Numbered from the stretch's first letter, positions 1 through 9,485 are shown. The stretch is 64,000 bases of DNA from G963677915 sp963677915 (GCA_963677915.2 CAXXGE010000021.1:80928-144927); one strand, 5' to 3'. The notes: a model not told the origin generated them from the sequence alone. Numbers and translations: made by a program.

Positions 1-203
1 GGTCTTTCATTCAGTTACAACATCAAATTGCTTCTTCGGCTATGGGATTAAAGATGAGTATCGTGTATTTTCCTATTATCGTAGGCAGTATTGTTGCTGT
101 GCTGTATTCACTGGTCAATATAGTTGAAAGCATCAGAAAAATTATTAGGAAAGATGAAGAGCTATCAGATGTAGAACAAGATATGGAGGGTGGAATATGC
201 TGA
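1..203 (+). CDS. dctQ: TRAP transporter small membrane subunit DctQ, C-terminal part (5' end outside window)
   Basis: The frame is open from the left edge and stops at 201-203, inside the start of the next gene. The visible ~66 residues hold one hydrophobic segment (VYFPIIVGSIVAVLYSLV) and a charged acidic tail. This is how DctQ proteins, the 4-TM subunit that joins the binding protein and the large permease of tripartite ATP-independent periplasmic transporters, usually end. The 7-base overlap with a clear DctM gene supports the call and implies translational coupling. The binding protein of this first system presumably lies upstream of the window. Only the C-terminus can be judged. Confidence 0.8.
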   Translation, partial: SFIQLQHQIASSAMGLKMSIVYFPIIVGSIVAVLYSLVNIVESIRKIIRKDEELSDVEQDMEGGIC

Positions 204-1465
204 TTTTATTGGGAACCTTTTTTGTCATGTTGGTTATTGGTGTTCCTGTGGGATTCGCCATGTTTTGCAGTTCTGTATTATTTATGATAACAAATGATAT
301 TGATTTGGTCATGTCTGCTCAAAGGATGGCTGCCGGTGTAGATTCATTTCCATTATTGGCTGTCGGATTTTTCGTGCTTGCCGGAAATATTATGAATCAA
401 GGAGGTATTACTAGAAGGATTTTCGCTTTTGCGGATCATTTTGTCGGACACCTTACAGGTGGTTTGGCACACTCGAATGTTCTCGCCAGTATCATCTTTT
501 CTGGTATGTCGGGTTCTGCCATCGCCGATACGGGTGGATTAGGTGCCATCGAACTGGAGGCGATGAAGGAAGGTGGTTATGATGAAGACTTTAGTCTGGC
601 GGTAACAGGTGCTTCATCGATTATTGGTCCAATTATCCCGCCAAGCGTTCCTATTGTCATCTTCGGTGTTGCAGCAGGAGCGTCGATCGGCAGACTGTTT
701 GCGGCTGGGGTAGTCCCTGGTATTATGCTTGGTCTTGGTATGATGATCCTGAACTACTTCTATTGCAAGAAGAAGAATTATCGGAAAAGAGCTAAAGCAA
801 CCCTTAAGGAGAAAATCCTGGCTACTGGCCATGCGTTTTTCTCATTGTTGACACCGATGATCATCATTGGCGGAATCATTCTTGGGATTTTCACTCCAAC
901 AGAAGCGGCGATTGTTGCCGTTGTCTATGCAATCATTTTAAGTCTTTTATATAAGGAAATCAATGTGAGTGATATTCCGGGATATCTAATGGAGACCCTG
1001 AATGTAATCACTGGCGTTCTGTTCATTGTTGCTAGCGCAACGTTGTTCTCCTGGCTGTTAACAATCACCCAAGTTCCGCAGATGCTTGCGGCCAGTATCA
1101 TGGCAGTAACTACCAATAAGTATCTTGCGCTTCTGTTGATCAACATTTTTCTGCTGATCATTGGATTGTTCATGGATATTACACCTGCGATTGTTATTTT
1201 GACGCCGGTATTGATGCCTGTCATGGCTAGCCTAGGCATCAACCCTGTTCACTTTGGAATTTTATTGATTGTCAACTTGATGATTGGCCTTCTGACACCG
1301 CCTGTAGGGATGATCCTGTATGTTCTGTCAAATGTATCAAAAGTACCTTTCGAGCGAATAGCAAAAGCAATCGTGCCCTACATATTGATATGTATCGTAG
1401 TGTTGTTGGTTATTACTTATGCTCCTGCACTTGTCATGTTCGTGCCCAATATTCTGTTTGGCTAA
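197..1465 (+). CDS. dctM: TRAP transporter large permease DctM
   Basis: This 422-residue, almost wholly hydrophobic protein has the DctM hallmarks: the SGMSGSAIADTGGLG stretch near residue 115, the SSIIGPIIPPSVP segment near 140, and a C-terminal LMIGLLTPPVGMILYVL helix pair. It is the 12-TM ion-coupled translocation channel of a TRAP importer. The length is typical. It overlaps dctQ by 7 bases and lies 18 bases before a CoA-transferase gene, so uptake and CoA activation of the substrate, probably an organic acid, seem to share an operon. A second DctM at 11234-12502 has the same length and matches it over most of its length, so the two systems are paralogues. The substrate cannot be read from sequence. 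Confidence 0.95.
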   Translation: MLILLGTFFVMLVIGVPVGFAMFCSSVLFMITNDIDLVMSAQRMAAGVDSFPLLAVGFFVLAGNIMNQGGITRRIFAFADHFVGHLTGGLAHSNVLASIIFSGMSGSAIADTGGLGAIELEAMKEGGYDEDFSLAVTGASSIIGPIIPPSVPIVIFGVAAGASIGRLFAAGVVPGIMLGLGMMILNYFYCKKKNYRKRAKATLKEKILATGHAFFSLLTPMIIIGGIILGIFTPTEAAIVAVVYAIILSLLYKEINVSDIPGYLMETLNVITGVLFIVASATLFSWLLTITQVPQMLAASIMAVTTNKYLALLLINIFLLIIGLFMDITPAIVILTPVLMPVMASLGINPVHFGILLIVNLMIGLLTPPVGMILYVLSNVSKVPFERIAKAIVPYILICIVVLLVITYAPALVMFVPNILFG

Positions 1466-1483
1466 GTAGGAAAGGATTAACTT

Positions 1484-2623
1484 ATGAAAATGCTTGAAAA
1501 CATTATAGTACTTGATTTCAGCCAATACCTTTCCGGTCCATGGGCAGCAATGCGGTTGGGTGATTTAGGCGCACGTGTCATTAAAATCGAGGGACCCCGG
1601 GGTGATGGCTCTAGAAAGCTGACTTTGAAGAATATTATTATTGACGGTGATAGCAGTGTATTCCACTCCATGAACCGTGGCAAGGAAAGCTATACAGCCA
1701 ATCTGAAAGATGAAAACGATCTAATAAAAGTGAAGAAGCTCATTGCTAAAGCGGATGTGATGATCAGCAACTTCCGTCCAGGCATCATGGAGCGCCTTGG
1801 GCTAGGTTATGATGTTGTGAAAGAGATCAATCCCAGAATGATTTATGCCAGCATTACTGGCTACGGAACAGAAGGTCCTTGGGTAAAAAAGCCAGGGCAG
1901 GATCTGCTCCTTCAGTCTGTAAGCGGTATTCCTTATCTAAATGGCAATGAAGGGGATAACCCGGTGCCGGTGGGCCTTGCTGTCATCGATATGTTCACCA
2001 GTGCCAATACGGTACAGGCCATTTTGGCAGCATTGATTCAGAGAGGAAGAACGAGTCAAGGAGCTTTGGTTGAGTGCAGCATGATCGAAGCAGCTTTGGA
2101 TTATCAGTTTGAACCTGTGACCACGTATCTGAATGACGGTGGAGAACTTCAACCAAGAAGTGCTGTGAATAACGGTCATGCTTACCTTGGAGCACCATAT
2201 GGTGTATATAAAACGAAAGACAATTATATTGCTCTTTCTATGGGGAATGTTTCTCAGCTAGGTGAACTTCTCGGATGTGATGCAGTAGCAGCTTATACAG
2301 TAGCGTCTGATTGGTATGACAAGAGAGATGAAATCAAGCAATTGTTGGCTGATTACCTTCTTGAGGACACAACAGCCAACTGGCTTGCTAGACTGGAACC
2401 GGCAGACTACTGGTGTGGTCCGGTATACAACATGCGGGAAATGATGAACCACGAAGCCATGGATTATGTGGATATGGTCCAGGAAGTGGCACGAAAGAAC
2501 GGTACCAGCATCCGTACTACCAGATGTCCGATGAGAATCAATGGTGAAAAGGTGTTCAACAATCTTGGTGCACCGGTTCTTGGCGAGGACAATGAGCGGA
2601 TAGATAAGGAGTTTGGCTTATGA
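1484..2623 (+). CDS. CaiB/BaiF family (family III) CoA-transferase, copy 1
   Basis: The 379-residue protein opens with the family III signature (VLDFSQYLSGPWAAMRLGDLGARVIKIEGPR), followed by an MNRGKESYTANLK segment, SNFRPGIMERLGLGY, and the ITGYGTEGPW-KPGQDLLLQSVSG block with the Asp (PGQD) that forms the acyl-CoA intermediate. Such enzymes move CoA between carboxylic acids; known members act on carnitine, formate/oxalate, benzylsuccinate or bile acids. It resembles a second copy at 4553-5764, and the two could form a heteromer. The 3' end overlaps the next gene by 4 bases. Its place between a TRAP permease and an enoyl-CoA hydratase suggests activation of an imported acid. The exact substrate is unknown. 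Confidence 0.9.
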   Translation: MKMLENIIVLDFSQYLSGPWAAMRLGDLGARVIKIEGPRGDGSRKLTLKNIIIDGDSSVFHSMNRGKESYTANLKDENDLIKVKKLIAKADVMISNFRPGIMERLGLGYDVVKEINPRMIYASITGYGTEGPWVKKPGQDLLLQSVSGIPYLNGNEGDNPVPVGLAVIDMFTSANTVQAILAALIQRGRTSQGALVECSMIEAALDYQFEPVTTYLNDGGELQPRSAVNNGHAYLGAPYGVYKTKDNYIALSMGNVSQLGELLGCDAVAAYTVASDWYDKRDEIKQLLADYLLEDTTANWLARLEPADYWCGPVYNMREMMNHEAMDYVDMVQEVARKNGTSIRTTRCPMRINGEKVFNNLGAPVLGEDNERIDKEFGL

Positions 2624-3774
2624 AATTTAAAGGAATGACTTGGTCCCATGCCAGAGGTGTAGACCCGCTTTTGGTTGCAGCTGAAGATTTCAGAAGGATC
2701 CATCCAGATGTTGAGATTACTTGGGATGCCAGATCACTGGCAGATTTTGAACTGTATCCGCTTGAACAGCTGGCGGACAAATATGACTTCATCATGATTG
2801 ACCACCCACATATAGGAACCGCATATGCACAGAATCTGCTTCTGCCCTTAGATGTAGTTTTACCGACAGAATTCATCAGGGAACAGGCAGAGAATGCTGT
2901 GGGTCCCAGTCATGCCAGCTATCAATGGGAAGGGCATCAATGGGCTATTGCGGCAGATGCAGCAGCCCAGTTTAGCGCTTATCGAGACGACTTGATGAAT
3001 GATCTGAAGCTGAATGCTCCTGTAACCTGGCAAGAGGTGTTTGATCTGGCAGAGAAGCTGCCCGCAGACAGGAAGATCGCAATTCCTTTCGTACCTGTAC
3101 ATGCGTATTCATCCTTTTTCACCATGTGCTCCCATTATTCCAAGGACCGATTTTGGAGTGAAGGGAAAGCTTTAAAAGAAGAGGTTGGCATTCAGGCACT
3201 GAAGGTCATTGGTACGATCCTTTCATATGCAGATGAGCGCTCTTATGACATGGATCCCATTACAATGCTGGATGTGATGGCAGAAGATAACAGCATCATA
3301 TACAGCCCGCTTGTTTATGGATATTCGGTTTATTCTATGGAAGGTTATAAGGATCATATTATCAAGTTCAATGATATGCCATCTGAGACCGGCAGGCCTA
3401 ACGGCAGCATGATCGGGGGTGTAGGGTTGGCCATTTCATCCAGGTGCGATAATCCTGAAGTGGCAGCGGCGTTTGTAATGATGACCACAAGTCCTGAATA
3501 TCAAAGAACAGCCTTCGCAGCAAACAACGGTCAGCCGGGCCACAGGAAAGCCTGGACCGATAAACTTGTGAACATAAATACAGCCAACTTCTACAAGGAT
3601 ACACTGAAGACAATGGATTACGGTTCTATGAGGCCAAGATTCAATGGATACATCGAGTTCCAAGCTGAGGCCGGAGCAAGAATCCGTAAGTTTATGATAG
3701 ATGGACGTGAAGATTACAGTAACTTTGTTGCAGAGTTGAATGACCTGTTTTTCAAATTCTATGAAAGGGCATAA
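2620..3774 (+). CDS. Solute-binding-protein-like protein without signal peptide
   Basis: This 384-residue protein has the look of a cluster-D ABC sugar-binding protein (family 1): a GMTWSHARGVDPLLVAAEDFR opening, PVTWQEVFDLAEKL near 130, and a late GGVGLAISSRCDNPEVAAAFV block. The opening residues are hydrophilic and show no signal peptide, lipobox or membrane segment. The start is firmly set by the 4-base overlap with the CoA-transferase gene, so a missed leader is unlikely. No ABC permease or ATPase is nearby. It is probably cytoplasmic and may bind a CoA-pathway metabolite or act as an accessory subunit; that is inference. The next start codon is 2 bases beyond its stop, so it is firmly inside the operon. 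Confidence 0.75.
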   Translation: MKFKGMTWSHARGVDPLLVAAEDFRRIHPDVEITWDARSLADFELYPLEQLADKYDFIMIDHPHIGTAYAQNLLLPLDVVLPTEFIREQAENAVGPSHASYQWEGHQWAIAADAAAQFSAYRDDLMNDLKLNAPVTWQEVFDLAEKLPADRKIAIPFVPVHAYSSFFTMCSHYSKDRFWSEGKALKEEVGIQALKVIGTILSYADERSYDMDPITMLDVMAEDNSIIYSPLVYGYSVYSMEGYKDHIIKFNDMPSETGRPNGSMIGGVGLAISSRCDNPEVAAAFVMMTTSPEYQRTAFAANNGQPGHRKAWTDKLVNINTANFYKDTLKTMDYGSMRPRFNGYIEFQAEAGARIRKFMIDGREDYSNFVAELNDLFFKFYERA

Positions 3775-3775
3775 T

Positions 3776-4537
3776 ATGGAAGATAAAATCCTGTATGAAG
3801 TAAAGAACATGGTGGCATATATCACGATTTGCAGGCCAAAGAAGATGAACTCCATTACCAAAGCCATGGCTGAGGATCTAAACAGATTGGCCCCTGAAAT
3901 CAATGCAGATGATCAGGTGAGAGTTGTAGTCCTTAGTGGTGAAGGTGAACGTGCTTTCTCCACTGGCAGTGACATCAACCTGATTCATCAATACGGTACA
4001 CCCTTTGAGCTTAGGAACCGTCAGGACTACTGTGCAGCAATCCGTTCTATCCGTAAACCCGTCATAGCGAAAGTTCAGGGATATGCCCTAGGTGGTGGTT
4101 TTGAGCTGGTATTGGCTTCAGATATAAGAGTGGCCACACCAAGCTCGAAGTTCGCAGCATCAGAAGTGAAGAATGGCTGGATATCTGGCAGCGGCCTGAT
4201 TCAGATCCTTTCGAGGAACATCGGCTATGCCAAAGCAGCTAGAGTGATACTGACAGCTGAAATGATCGATGCCGTGAAAGGTGGGCAGATGGGCTTCATC
4301 ACAGACGTGGTGGATGATGATAGTATTGATGCCTATGTGGCGACAATGGCAGAAAACATGACCAGGCTTTCACCTATAGCCCTCCAATTGGCAAAACAGA
4401 ATATGGTGGCTTCGCAGAATATGGGTCTGGATATGGGGCTCCAATATGAGAACGACCTATTTGCTTTCAGTATGACAACAGGAGACAGTAGAGAAGGGAT
4501 GGCAGCCTTTGCAGAGAAGAGAAGTCCTAATTTTTAG
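3776..4537 (+). CDS. Enoyl-CoA hydratase/isomerase (crotonase) family protein
   Basis: This 253-residue crotonase-fold protein has the oxyanion-hole segments FSTGSDINLI (near 60) and VQGYALGGGFELVLASDIRVA (near 100), and a C-terminal crotonase tail. Family members hydrate, isomerise or dehydrate acyl-CoA thioesters. ATG 3776 lies 2 bases after the preceding stop with AAAGGG upstream, and the protein then begins in the usual way (MEDKILYEVKNM); an earlier in-frame start at 3740 would lie inside the previous gene. The residue before GSGL in the position often held by a catalytic Glu is Ser (GWISGSGLIQ), so the chemistry may differ from classical hydratase. It sits between two CoA-transferase genes and probably acts on the CoA ester they make. 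Confidence 0.9.
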   Translation: MEDKILYEVKNMVAYITICRPKKMNSITKAMAEDLNRLAPEINADDQVRVVVLSGEGERAFSTGSDINLIHQYGTPFELRNRQDYCAAIRSIRKPVIAKVQGYALGGGFELVLASDIRVATPSSKFAASEVKNGWISGSGLIQILSRNIGYAKAARVILTAEMIDAVKGGQMGFITDVVDDDSIDAYVATMAENMTRLSPIALQLAKQNMVASQNMGLDMGLQYENDLFAFSMTTGDSREGMAAFAEKRSPNF

Positions 4538-4552
4538 TAAGAAGGAATATAT

Positions 4553-5764
4553 ATGAAGAAAGCGCTTGAACACATTATAGTCCTTGATTTCAGCCAACTC
4601 CTTGCAGGTCCATATGCATCGATGATGCTTGGAGATATGGGAGCGGATGTGATTAAAATTGAACGTATGGTCACAGGTGACCTTTATCGGGGTATGACTT
4701 TTGGAAACCAATATATAGGTGGCGAAGTATCACCGCCATTTTTAGCCTGGAACAGGAATAAACGTTCTTTGGCAGTTGACCTGAAGGATTCCGGGATCAA
4801 GGAAATTATCTACGAGATGGCCAATAAGGCCGACGTGGTTATCCACAATTTCAGACCCGGTGTTATGGAGAAGCTCGGCTATGGATATGATGACTTTAGA
4901 ACCATCAATCCGGGAATCATCTATGGATCTAATTCAGGTTTTGGTCCCGTAGGACCCTATGCGGACAGACCAGGCCAGGATCTTCTAGCTCAGGGACTAT
5001 CAGGTGTTATGAGTCTGACTGGGAGAAGAGACAGTTCGCCAACACCCTTCGGTACAGGTATTGCCGATCACCTGTCAGCTTATCATTTGGTTTATGGCAT
5101 ACTTTCAGCTCTCATTCACAAAGAAAAGACTGGCGAGGGTCAAGAGGTTCAGGTGGATTTGTTCAGGTCCATGTTGGCTTTCGAAAGTCAGGAGTTTGCC
5201 ACAATCATGAATACAGACGTTGCTGTTGAGAAACCGAACAGTGGTATCGGTCTGCCTTTCCTTGAAGCGCCATACGGTGTCTACAAGTGTAGGGATGGGT
5301 ATATCACCATTGCTATGAATGATTTTGACAAACTGGTGGAGACAATTGGTGCTCCTGAACTTAAGAAATATAATTCAGAGGAGTTACGTTACACCAAAAG
5401 GGATGAGATATTCCACGCAATTGAAGCGATTACATCCACCAATACAAAAAAACATTGGCTGGGGATGATGTTGGCTATGGATCTGTGGGTAGGTGAAGTG
5501 AATCATATCGAGGACGTGGAGAACGATCCTCAAATAAAAGCCATGGGGGCAGTTCAAACTTATAAGCATGCCATTGCTGGAGAAGTTAAAGTCATAGGTC
5601 CTGCGGTCAGTATGAGCAGCACACAACCTACAATCGATAAAGCCCCACCATTAGTTGGCGAGCATAGCAGAGAGATATTGCTGGACTTTGGTATTTCTAA
5701 AGACAGGATTGATGAGCTAATAGATCAGGGAGTAGTGGAACAGGCGGGTATTGCCGGGAAATAG
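4553..5764 (+). CDS. CaiB/BaiF family (family III) CoA-transferase, copy 2
   Basis: The 403-residue protein carries the same signature order as copy 1: VLDFSQLLAGPYASMMLGDMGADVIKIE, WNRNKRSLAVDLKD, HNFRPGVMEKLGYGYDDF, and GPYADRPGQDLLAQGLSGVM with the catalytic-type Asp. It is closer to the canonical family length than copy 1. The gene begins 15 bases after the hydratase stop, downstream of an AAGGA box. It is the last gene of the catabolic operon, and an extended -10 promoter for the regulator gene follows. Two different family III transferases in one operon may act as a pair on the same substrate or on two steps of the pathway. Substrate unknown. Confidence 0.9.
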   Translation: MKKALEHIIVLDFSQLLAGPYASMMLGDMGADVIKIERMVTGDLYRGMTFGNQYIGGEVSPPFLAWNRNKRSLAVDLKDSGIKEIIYEMANKADVVIHNFRPGVMEKLGYGYDDFRTINPGIIYGSNSGFGPVGPYADRPGQDLLAQGLSGVMSLTGRRDSSPTPFGTGIADHLSAYHLVYGILSALIHKEKTGEGQEVQVDLFRSMLAFESQEFATIMNTDVAVEKPNSGIGLPFLEAPYGVYKCRDGYITIAMNDFDKLVETIGAPELKKYNSEELRYTKRDEIFHAIEAITSTNTKKHWLGMMLAMDLWVGEVNHIEDVENDPQIKAMGAVQTYKHAIAGEVKVIGPAVSMSSTQPTIDKAPPLVGEHSREILLDFGISKDRIDELIDQGVVEQAGIAGK

Positions 5765-5815
5765 GTCAACTCGCTAATCAAATATTGAGGTTTTATAGCA
5801 AATATTTATAGGAAT

Positions 5816-5824
5816 TGGTATAAT
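5816..5824 (+). promoter_or_regulatory. Extended -10 promoter for the AraC-type regulator gene
   Basis: The string TGGTATAAT is an ideal extended -10 element (TGnTATAAT), and no good -35 box lies 17 bases upstream. It is 35 bases before the regulator's ATG and lies in an AT-rich stretch. Confidence 0.6.
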
Positions 5825-5858
5825 AAGAATAAATTGTCGAATATATACGAGGTGCTTT

Positions 5859-8192
5859 ATGCAATATCTGAAAGGATTCAGACTACACAGCATATATATA
5901 AAAACATTTATTGGACTCATACTTTTCTCCCTAATACCAACGCTCATTGCAATTGCTATCATCTATAATCAGTCTGTTGAAGAGGTTCAAGCACAGACAC
6001 TTATTTCGAATAGCCAAATGCTTGAAAAAACCAAAAAATCTGTTGATCTAATTCTTCGTCAGCTGAATAGTATCATCCCACAGGTAGCAAATGATGAAGA
6101 TGTGGTACAGTCTGTAATTAATCCAGAATACAGCAATATCAGCAGGAATAGCAGAACCATAGGCAAGCTTCAGAATATTGCTGCCAATAATGGATTTGTT
6201 CATTCCATTTATGTGTATTCATCCATTGAGGATTCAGTTATTAGCTCTGACGGCGGTGTTCATAGAAGACTTCAGTTCGTAGATAAGAGATGGAAGGATT
6301 CCTTTGACAATTTAGTCCTTGGCACAGAGGAAATGGCGACTAGGATCATTGAAGATTCCAGAGGTAATGAATTCCATGTTATCACACTCATCAGAAACTT
6401 GCCATATGGTTCATGGAGTAAAATCGGCGCATTGGTCGTGAATATAAACCAGGATCAGTTATTTCAGGCAATAACAGGTATAGATGTCGAGAATAACGGA
6501 GAGTACCAGGTTGTGAATCGTGAAGGGGAGATTATTCTGCACTCTGATCATGATTTGCTTGGATCAAACGTAATGAATACTGCTATAAGTGATTCTGCCT
6601 TAAAAAATGCAAGTGGATCATATATTAAGAAGGATGGTGAAGTACCTTTGCTTGTATCCTTCACTTCTTCTGATTATAATGATTGGAAGTTCATCTATAC
6701 TGTTCCATTCACAAGTATACAGGATCGAAGTAGGGGCATATCTGTTCTGATTCTTTGGATTGCCATTGCATATACGATAATTGGTCTGATTCTGTCTTAC
6801 TATATATCACGATACTTCTATAATCCTGTGAAAAAATTAATTACGGATCTTGTTATGGTATCAGATCCAACACAAGACAAAGAGTATGAAGAAGATATAC
6901 AAAATGAATATGATTTGATTGAGTATGCATATAAGAAATCCATTAGAAAAAGCGAAACGTTGGAAAGCAAGGTAGAGAGTTTCAGGCCTGTGATGTTGGA
7001 ACGGCTGTTTTACGGACTGATAACAGGACATGCACACGATAGGAAAGAGGTAGAGGAGAGTCTTCAAGCCCTAAACAGTACATTTGCTATGACAGATTAT
7101 GTTGTCTTTTGTACACAGATCGATTCATATCCTGACTACGCTACTACCTATAATCAATCTGAACGAAACCTCCATAAATTAAGAATAATGAGACTTGCTG
7201 AGCAGTGTACTGCCGAAATGGGCCCATGCATATCTATGGACCTTGATAAAACGATAGTTGCTACTGTGCTGAACCTTATGCTAGATAACAGTATTTCGGA
7301 GAACTATGCAATGATGGACTCTGCTGCAAATGCACTTAAAGAGGCCATCATCAATGAAATGCCTTTCACAGTCACGATTGGTATAGGTAGAATCTGTAAC
7401 AGCATTATGAACCTATCCGATTCGTTGGAGGAAGCAAGAAAAGCCTTGGAGTACAAGATATATCTGGGGATAGATGAAGTTATCAGTATCAATAATATCG
7501 ATGACAAACCTGAAGAACTTTATTATTACTCAGATAAAGAGAAACTGTTGGTTAATAATCTAAGGATTGCAGATAGTGATGCGGTCATGACTTTGATTGG
7601 AGAAATCTTCAAAGACATTGCTGAGAATAGAAACCTATCACAGAAATATATCCATCAGCTATTTGACCGGATATTGAATGCGCTTATCGAGGTGATGATT
7701 GACCTAGATTTAAAGGTGCAGGACATCTTCCATTCTGAGACAAAATTGTATAAAGTTTTGGAGGGAATAGAGACAATTGCTGAAGCGGAGGAATGGTTTA
7801 AAGATGTTTGCAGCAGAATAATTGTTGAAGTTGAAGTAAATCAGGATAGTAAAGGACAGAAAAATATCGATATAATTCTGGACTACATAAATGCTCATTT
7901 ATCTGAAGATATATCCTTGAATGATGTCGCTGATCATGTAAATCTGTCACCTGCATACATTAGTAAGATATTTAAAGAAAGTCTTAATAAGAATTTCGTT
8001 GATTATGTCAATACCGGCCGAGTTACTAAAGCGAAGCAATTACTGGAGGAAACCAGATTGACTACCAAGGATATCGGATTTAAGGTTGGTTACAACAGTG
8101 TTCAGTCGTTCTTCAGGACATTCAAGAAGTACGAAGGGATTACTCCTGGGCAATACAGAGACAGTCGCTCCGAGAGGAAGGAGGTATTATGA
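5859..8192 (+). CDS. Membrane-bound AraC-family (YesN-like) transcriptional regulator
   Basis: This 777-residue protein has a first membrane helix at about residues 16-36, an extracellular domain of roughly 250 residues that looks like a double-Cache ligand sensor, and a second helix at about 292-316. A long cytoplasmic linker follows, and a C-terminal AraC double helix-turn-helix starts near 670 (DISLNDVADHVNLSPAYISKIFKE, then DIGFKVGYNSVQSFFRTFKKYEGITP). This one-component membrane sensor design is common in Clostridia and Bacilli. GAGGTG precedes the ATG. The stop overlaps the start of a DctP-like gene by 4 bases, so regulator and binding protein are made together; the latter may present ligand to the sensor. 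It probably controls the TRAP/CoA-transferase genes on either side. Confidence 0.88.
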   Translation: MQYLKGFRLHSIYIKTFIGLILFSLIPTLIAIAIIYNQSVEEVQAQTLISNSQMLEKTKKSVDLILRQLNSIIPQVANDEDVVQSVINPEYSNISRNSRTIGKLQNIAANNGFVHSIYVYSSIEDSVISSDGGVHRRLQFVDKRWKDSFDNLVLGTEEMATRIIEDSRGNEFHVITLIRNLPYGSWSKIGALVVNINQDQLFQAITGIDVENNGEYQVVNREGEIILHSDHDLLGSNVMNTAISDSALKNASGSYIKKDGEVPLLVSFTSSDYNDWKFIYTVPFTSIQDRSRGISVLILWIAIAYTIIGLILSYYISRYFYNPVKKLITDLVMVSDPTQDKEYEEDIQNEYDLIEYAYKKSIRKSETLESKVESFRPVMLERLFYGLITGHAHDRKEVEESLQALNSTFAMTDYVVFCTQIDSYPDYATTYNQSERNLHKLRIMRLAEQCTAEMGPCISMDLDKTIVATVLNLMLDNSISENYAMMDSAANALKEAIINEMPFTVTIGIGRICNSIMNLSDSLEEARKALEYKIYLGIDEVISINNIDDKPEELYYYSDKEKLLVNNLRIADSDAVMTLIGEIFKDIAENRNLSQKYIHQLFDRILNALIEVMIDLDLKVQDIFHSETKLYKVLEGIETIAEAEEWFKDVCSRIIVEVEVNQDSKGQKNIDIILDYINAHLSEDISLNDVADHVNLSPAYISKIFKESLNKNFVDYVNTGRVTKAKQLLEETRLTTKDIGFKVGYNSVQSFFRTFKKYEGITPGQYRDSRSERKEVL

Positions 8193-9250
8193 GGAAATCA
8201 GCAATATTACTTATTGTATTGATTGTCTTGATTATGGGGACATGGTTTCTATGGCCTTCTGGTGAAATGCCAACTGAAGCACCTCAAATAACGGGTAATA
8301 ACAGTGGCAATTATGTGAGTAAACGGACAGAACCTACGGATATCATTATCCTAAAAATTGCTCATGAAATGCCGGAGACACATCCTCAGCATACTGCTCT
8401 GACACAGATATTCGCACCTCTTGTAGAGTCCGGCAGTGACTGGAAAATCCGAGTGGAAATCTATCCAGATCAGAAGTTAGGCAACGAAGCTGCCTATATG
8501 GAAGGTGTCAGAAAGGGTACAGTTGAAATGTGTATAGGCAGTCAAACAATTGCAGGTTTGCTGCCTTGGCTTGGTATTACTGAATTACCATATTTATTCA
8601 AGGATTATGAACATTTCATTGAAGTGATGAATAGTGATATAGGTACAGAGCTAACGGAGGGATTGGATGAACTTGGACTTGTCAATATTGGTTGGACAAC
8701 CAATGGATTCCGCCAGGTATCTCTGACGACGGTTCATATCGAGGGTGAAAATCGGGTTCTTCGTATTGGTTCTGATGGAACCGAACCAAACCGATATGTG
8801 TTAAAGGCAATGGGTTATAATCCAAGGACAGTAGACATGAAACAACTGACAGTTGCTATTCAGCAATCTTTGGTGGAGGGTCATGATTTTCCATTGATGA
8901 CTGCCTTTTATAATGGATGGACCAATAATCAGAAATATCTCCAGGTTACAAGGCATATACTGGATTACGATATGTATTTGATTAACAATGACTTTTGGGA
9001 ATCACTGGATGAACCAGAACGCATTCTTATAATGGATGCCGCAGAAGCCTCTGCAAATTATGAAGCCGAGTTGTTGCTAGCAGCCGAGGAAGAAATCATG
9101 GAAAACTTCAAGAATACAGGCGTTCCGATTGTAGAATATGATCCGATGTCTATTATGGATGATGTTAATGCTTTCAATCTGGAGTGGATTGGTGATGATG
9201 CTAAGCTTAAGTTGCTCTACGAGCGGATTCTGAGATACAGGGACGAATAG
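8189..9250 (+). CDS. Membrane-anchored DctP-like TRAP solute-binding protein
   Basis: This 353-residue DctP-fold protein begins with a helix at about residues 5-21 (ILLIVLIVLIMGTWFLW) and has no Cys lipobox, so it is probably held by an uncleaved N-terminal anchor. DctP landmarks are present but changed: KLGNEAAYMEGVRKGTVEM, and in the ligand region LRIGSDGTEPNRYVLKAMG followed by EGHDFP where the nearby true DctP has DGQENP. No permease gene follows directly; a terminator does. Overlap with the AraC-type sensor gene by 4 bases suggests a role as a ligand-presenting partner of that sensor rather than as transport subunit. That role is inference. Confidence 0.82.
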   Translation: MRKSAILLIVLIVLIMGTWFLWPSGEMPTEAPQITGNNSGNYVSKRTEPTDIIILKIAHEMPETHPQHTALTQIFAPLVESGSDWKIRVEIYPDQKLGNEAAYMEGVRKGTVEMCIGSQTIAGLLPWLGITELPYLFKDYEHFIEVMNSDIGTELTEGLDELGLVNIGWTTNGFRQVSLTTVHIEGENRVLRIGSDGTEPNRYVLKAMGYNPRTVDMKQLTVAIQQSLVEGHDFPLMTAFYNGWTNNQKYLQVTRHILDYDMYLINNDFWESLDEPERILIMDAAEASANYEAELLLAAEEEIMENFKNTGVPIVEYDPMSIMDDVNAFNLEWIGDDAKLKLLYERILRYRDE

Positions 9251-9259
9251 TGATTCTAG

Positions 9260-9302
9260 GGTTGGCCTAACATTTTTTATGTGGGGTTAACCTTTTTTAT
9301 TT
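9260..9302 (+). terminator. Intrinsic terminator after the sensor/binding-protein pair
   Basis: Arms 9260-9272 and 9280-9292 pair over about 12 of 13 positions (with G-U pairs), and T6ATTTT follows. It lies 9 bases after the stop codon. Confidence 0.75.
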
Positions 9303-9485
9303 TAGTCCGAATCAGAGAGCGGATTCGAAAAACGGAGAGTTTTCAAATTATCAAACTGGGTGTATAGTGAATATGTAACAACGGATGTGTAGTACGGCGC
9401 CGACACAGAAAACTCACAACCATTCAGTTAAAGCATTTTTTGAAAATTCAATTTAATCTAACAATGTATTGTATTTGGAGGTTTT
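9303..9485 (+). promoter_or_regulatory. Upstream region of the second TRAP operon with an inverted repeat
   Basis: This AT-rich intergenic stretch contains the inverted repeat CGAATC (9308-9313) / GATTCG (9322-9327) with an 8-base spacer, a possible operator. I could not place a convincing -35/-10 pair. A TTGGAGG ribosome-binding site lies just before the DctP start. Confidence 0.35.
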
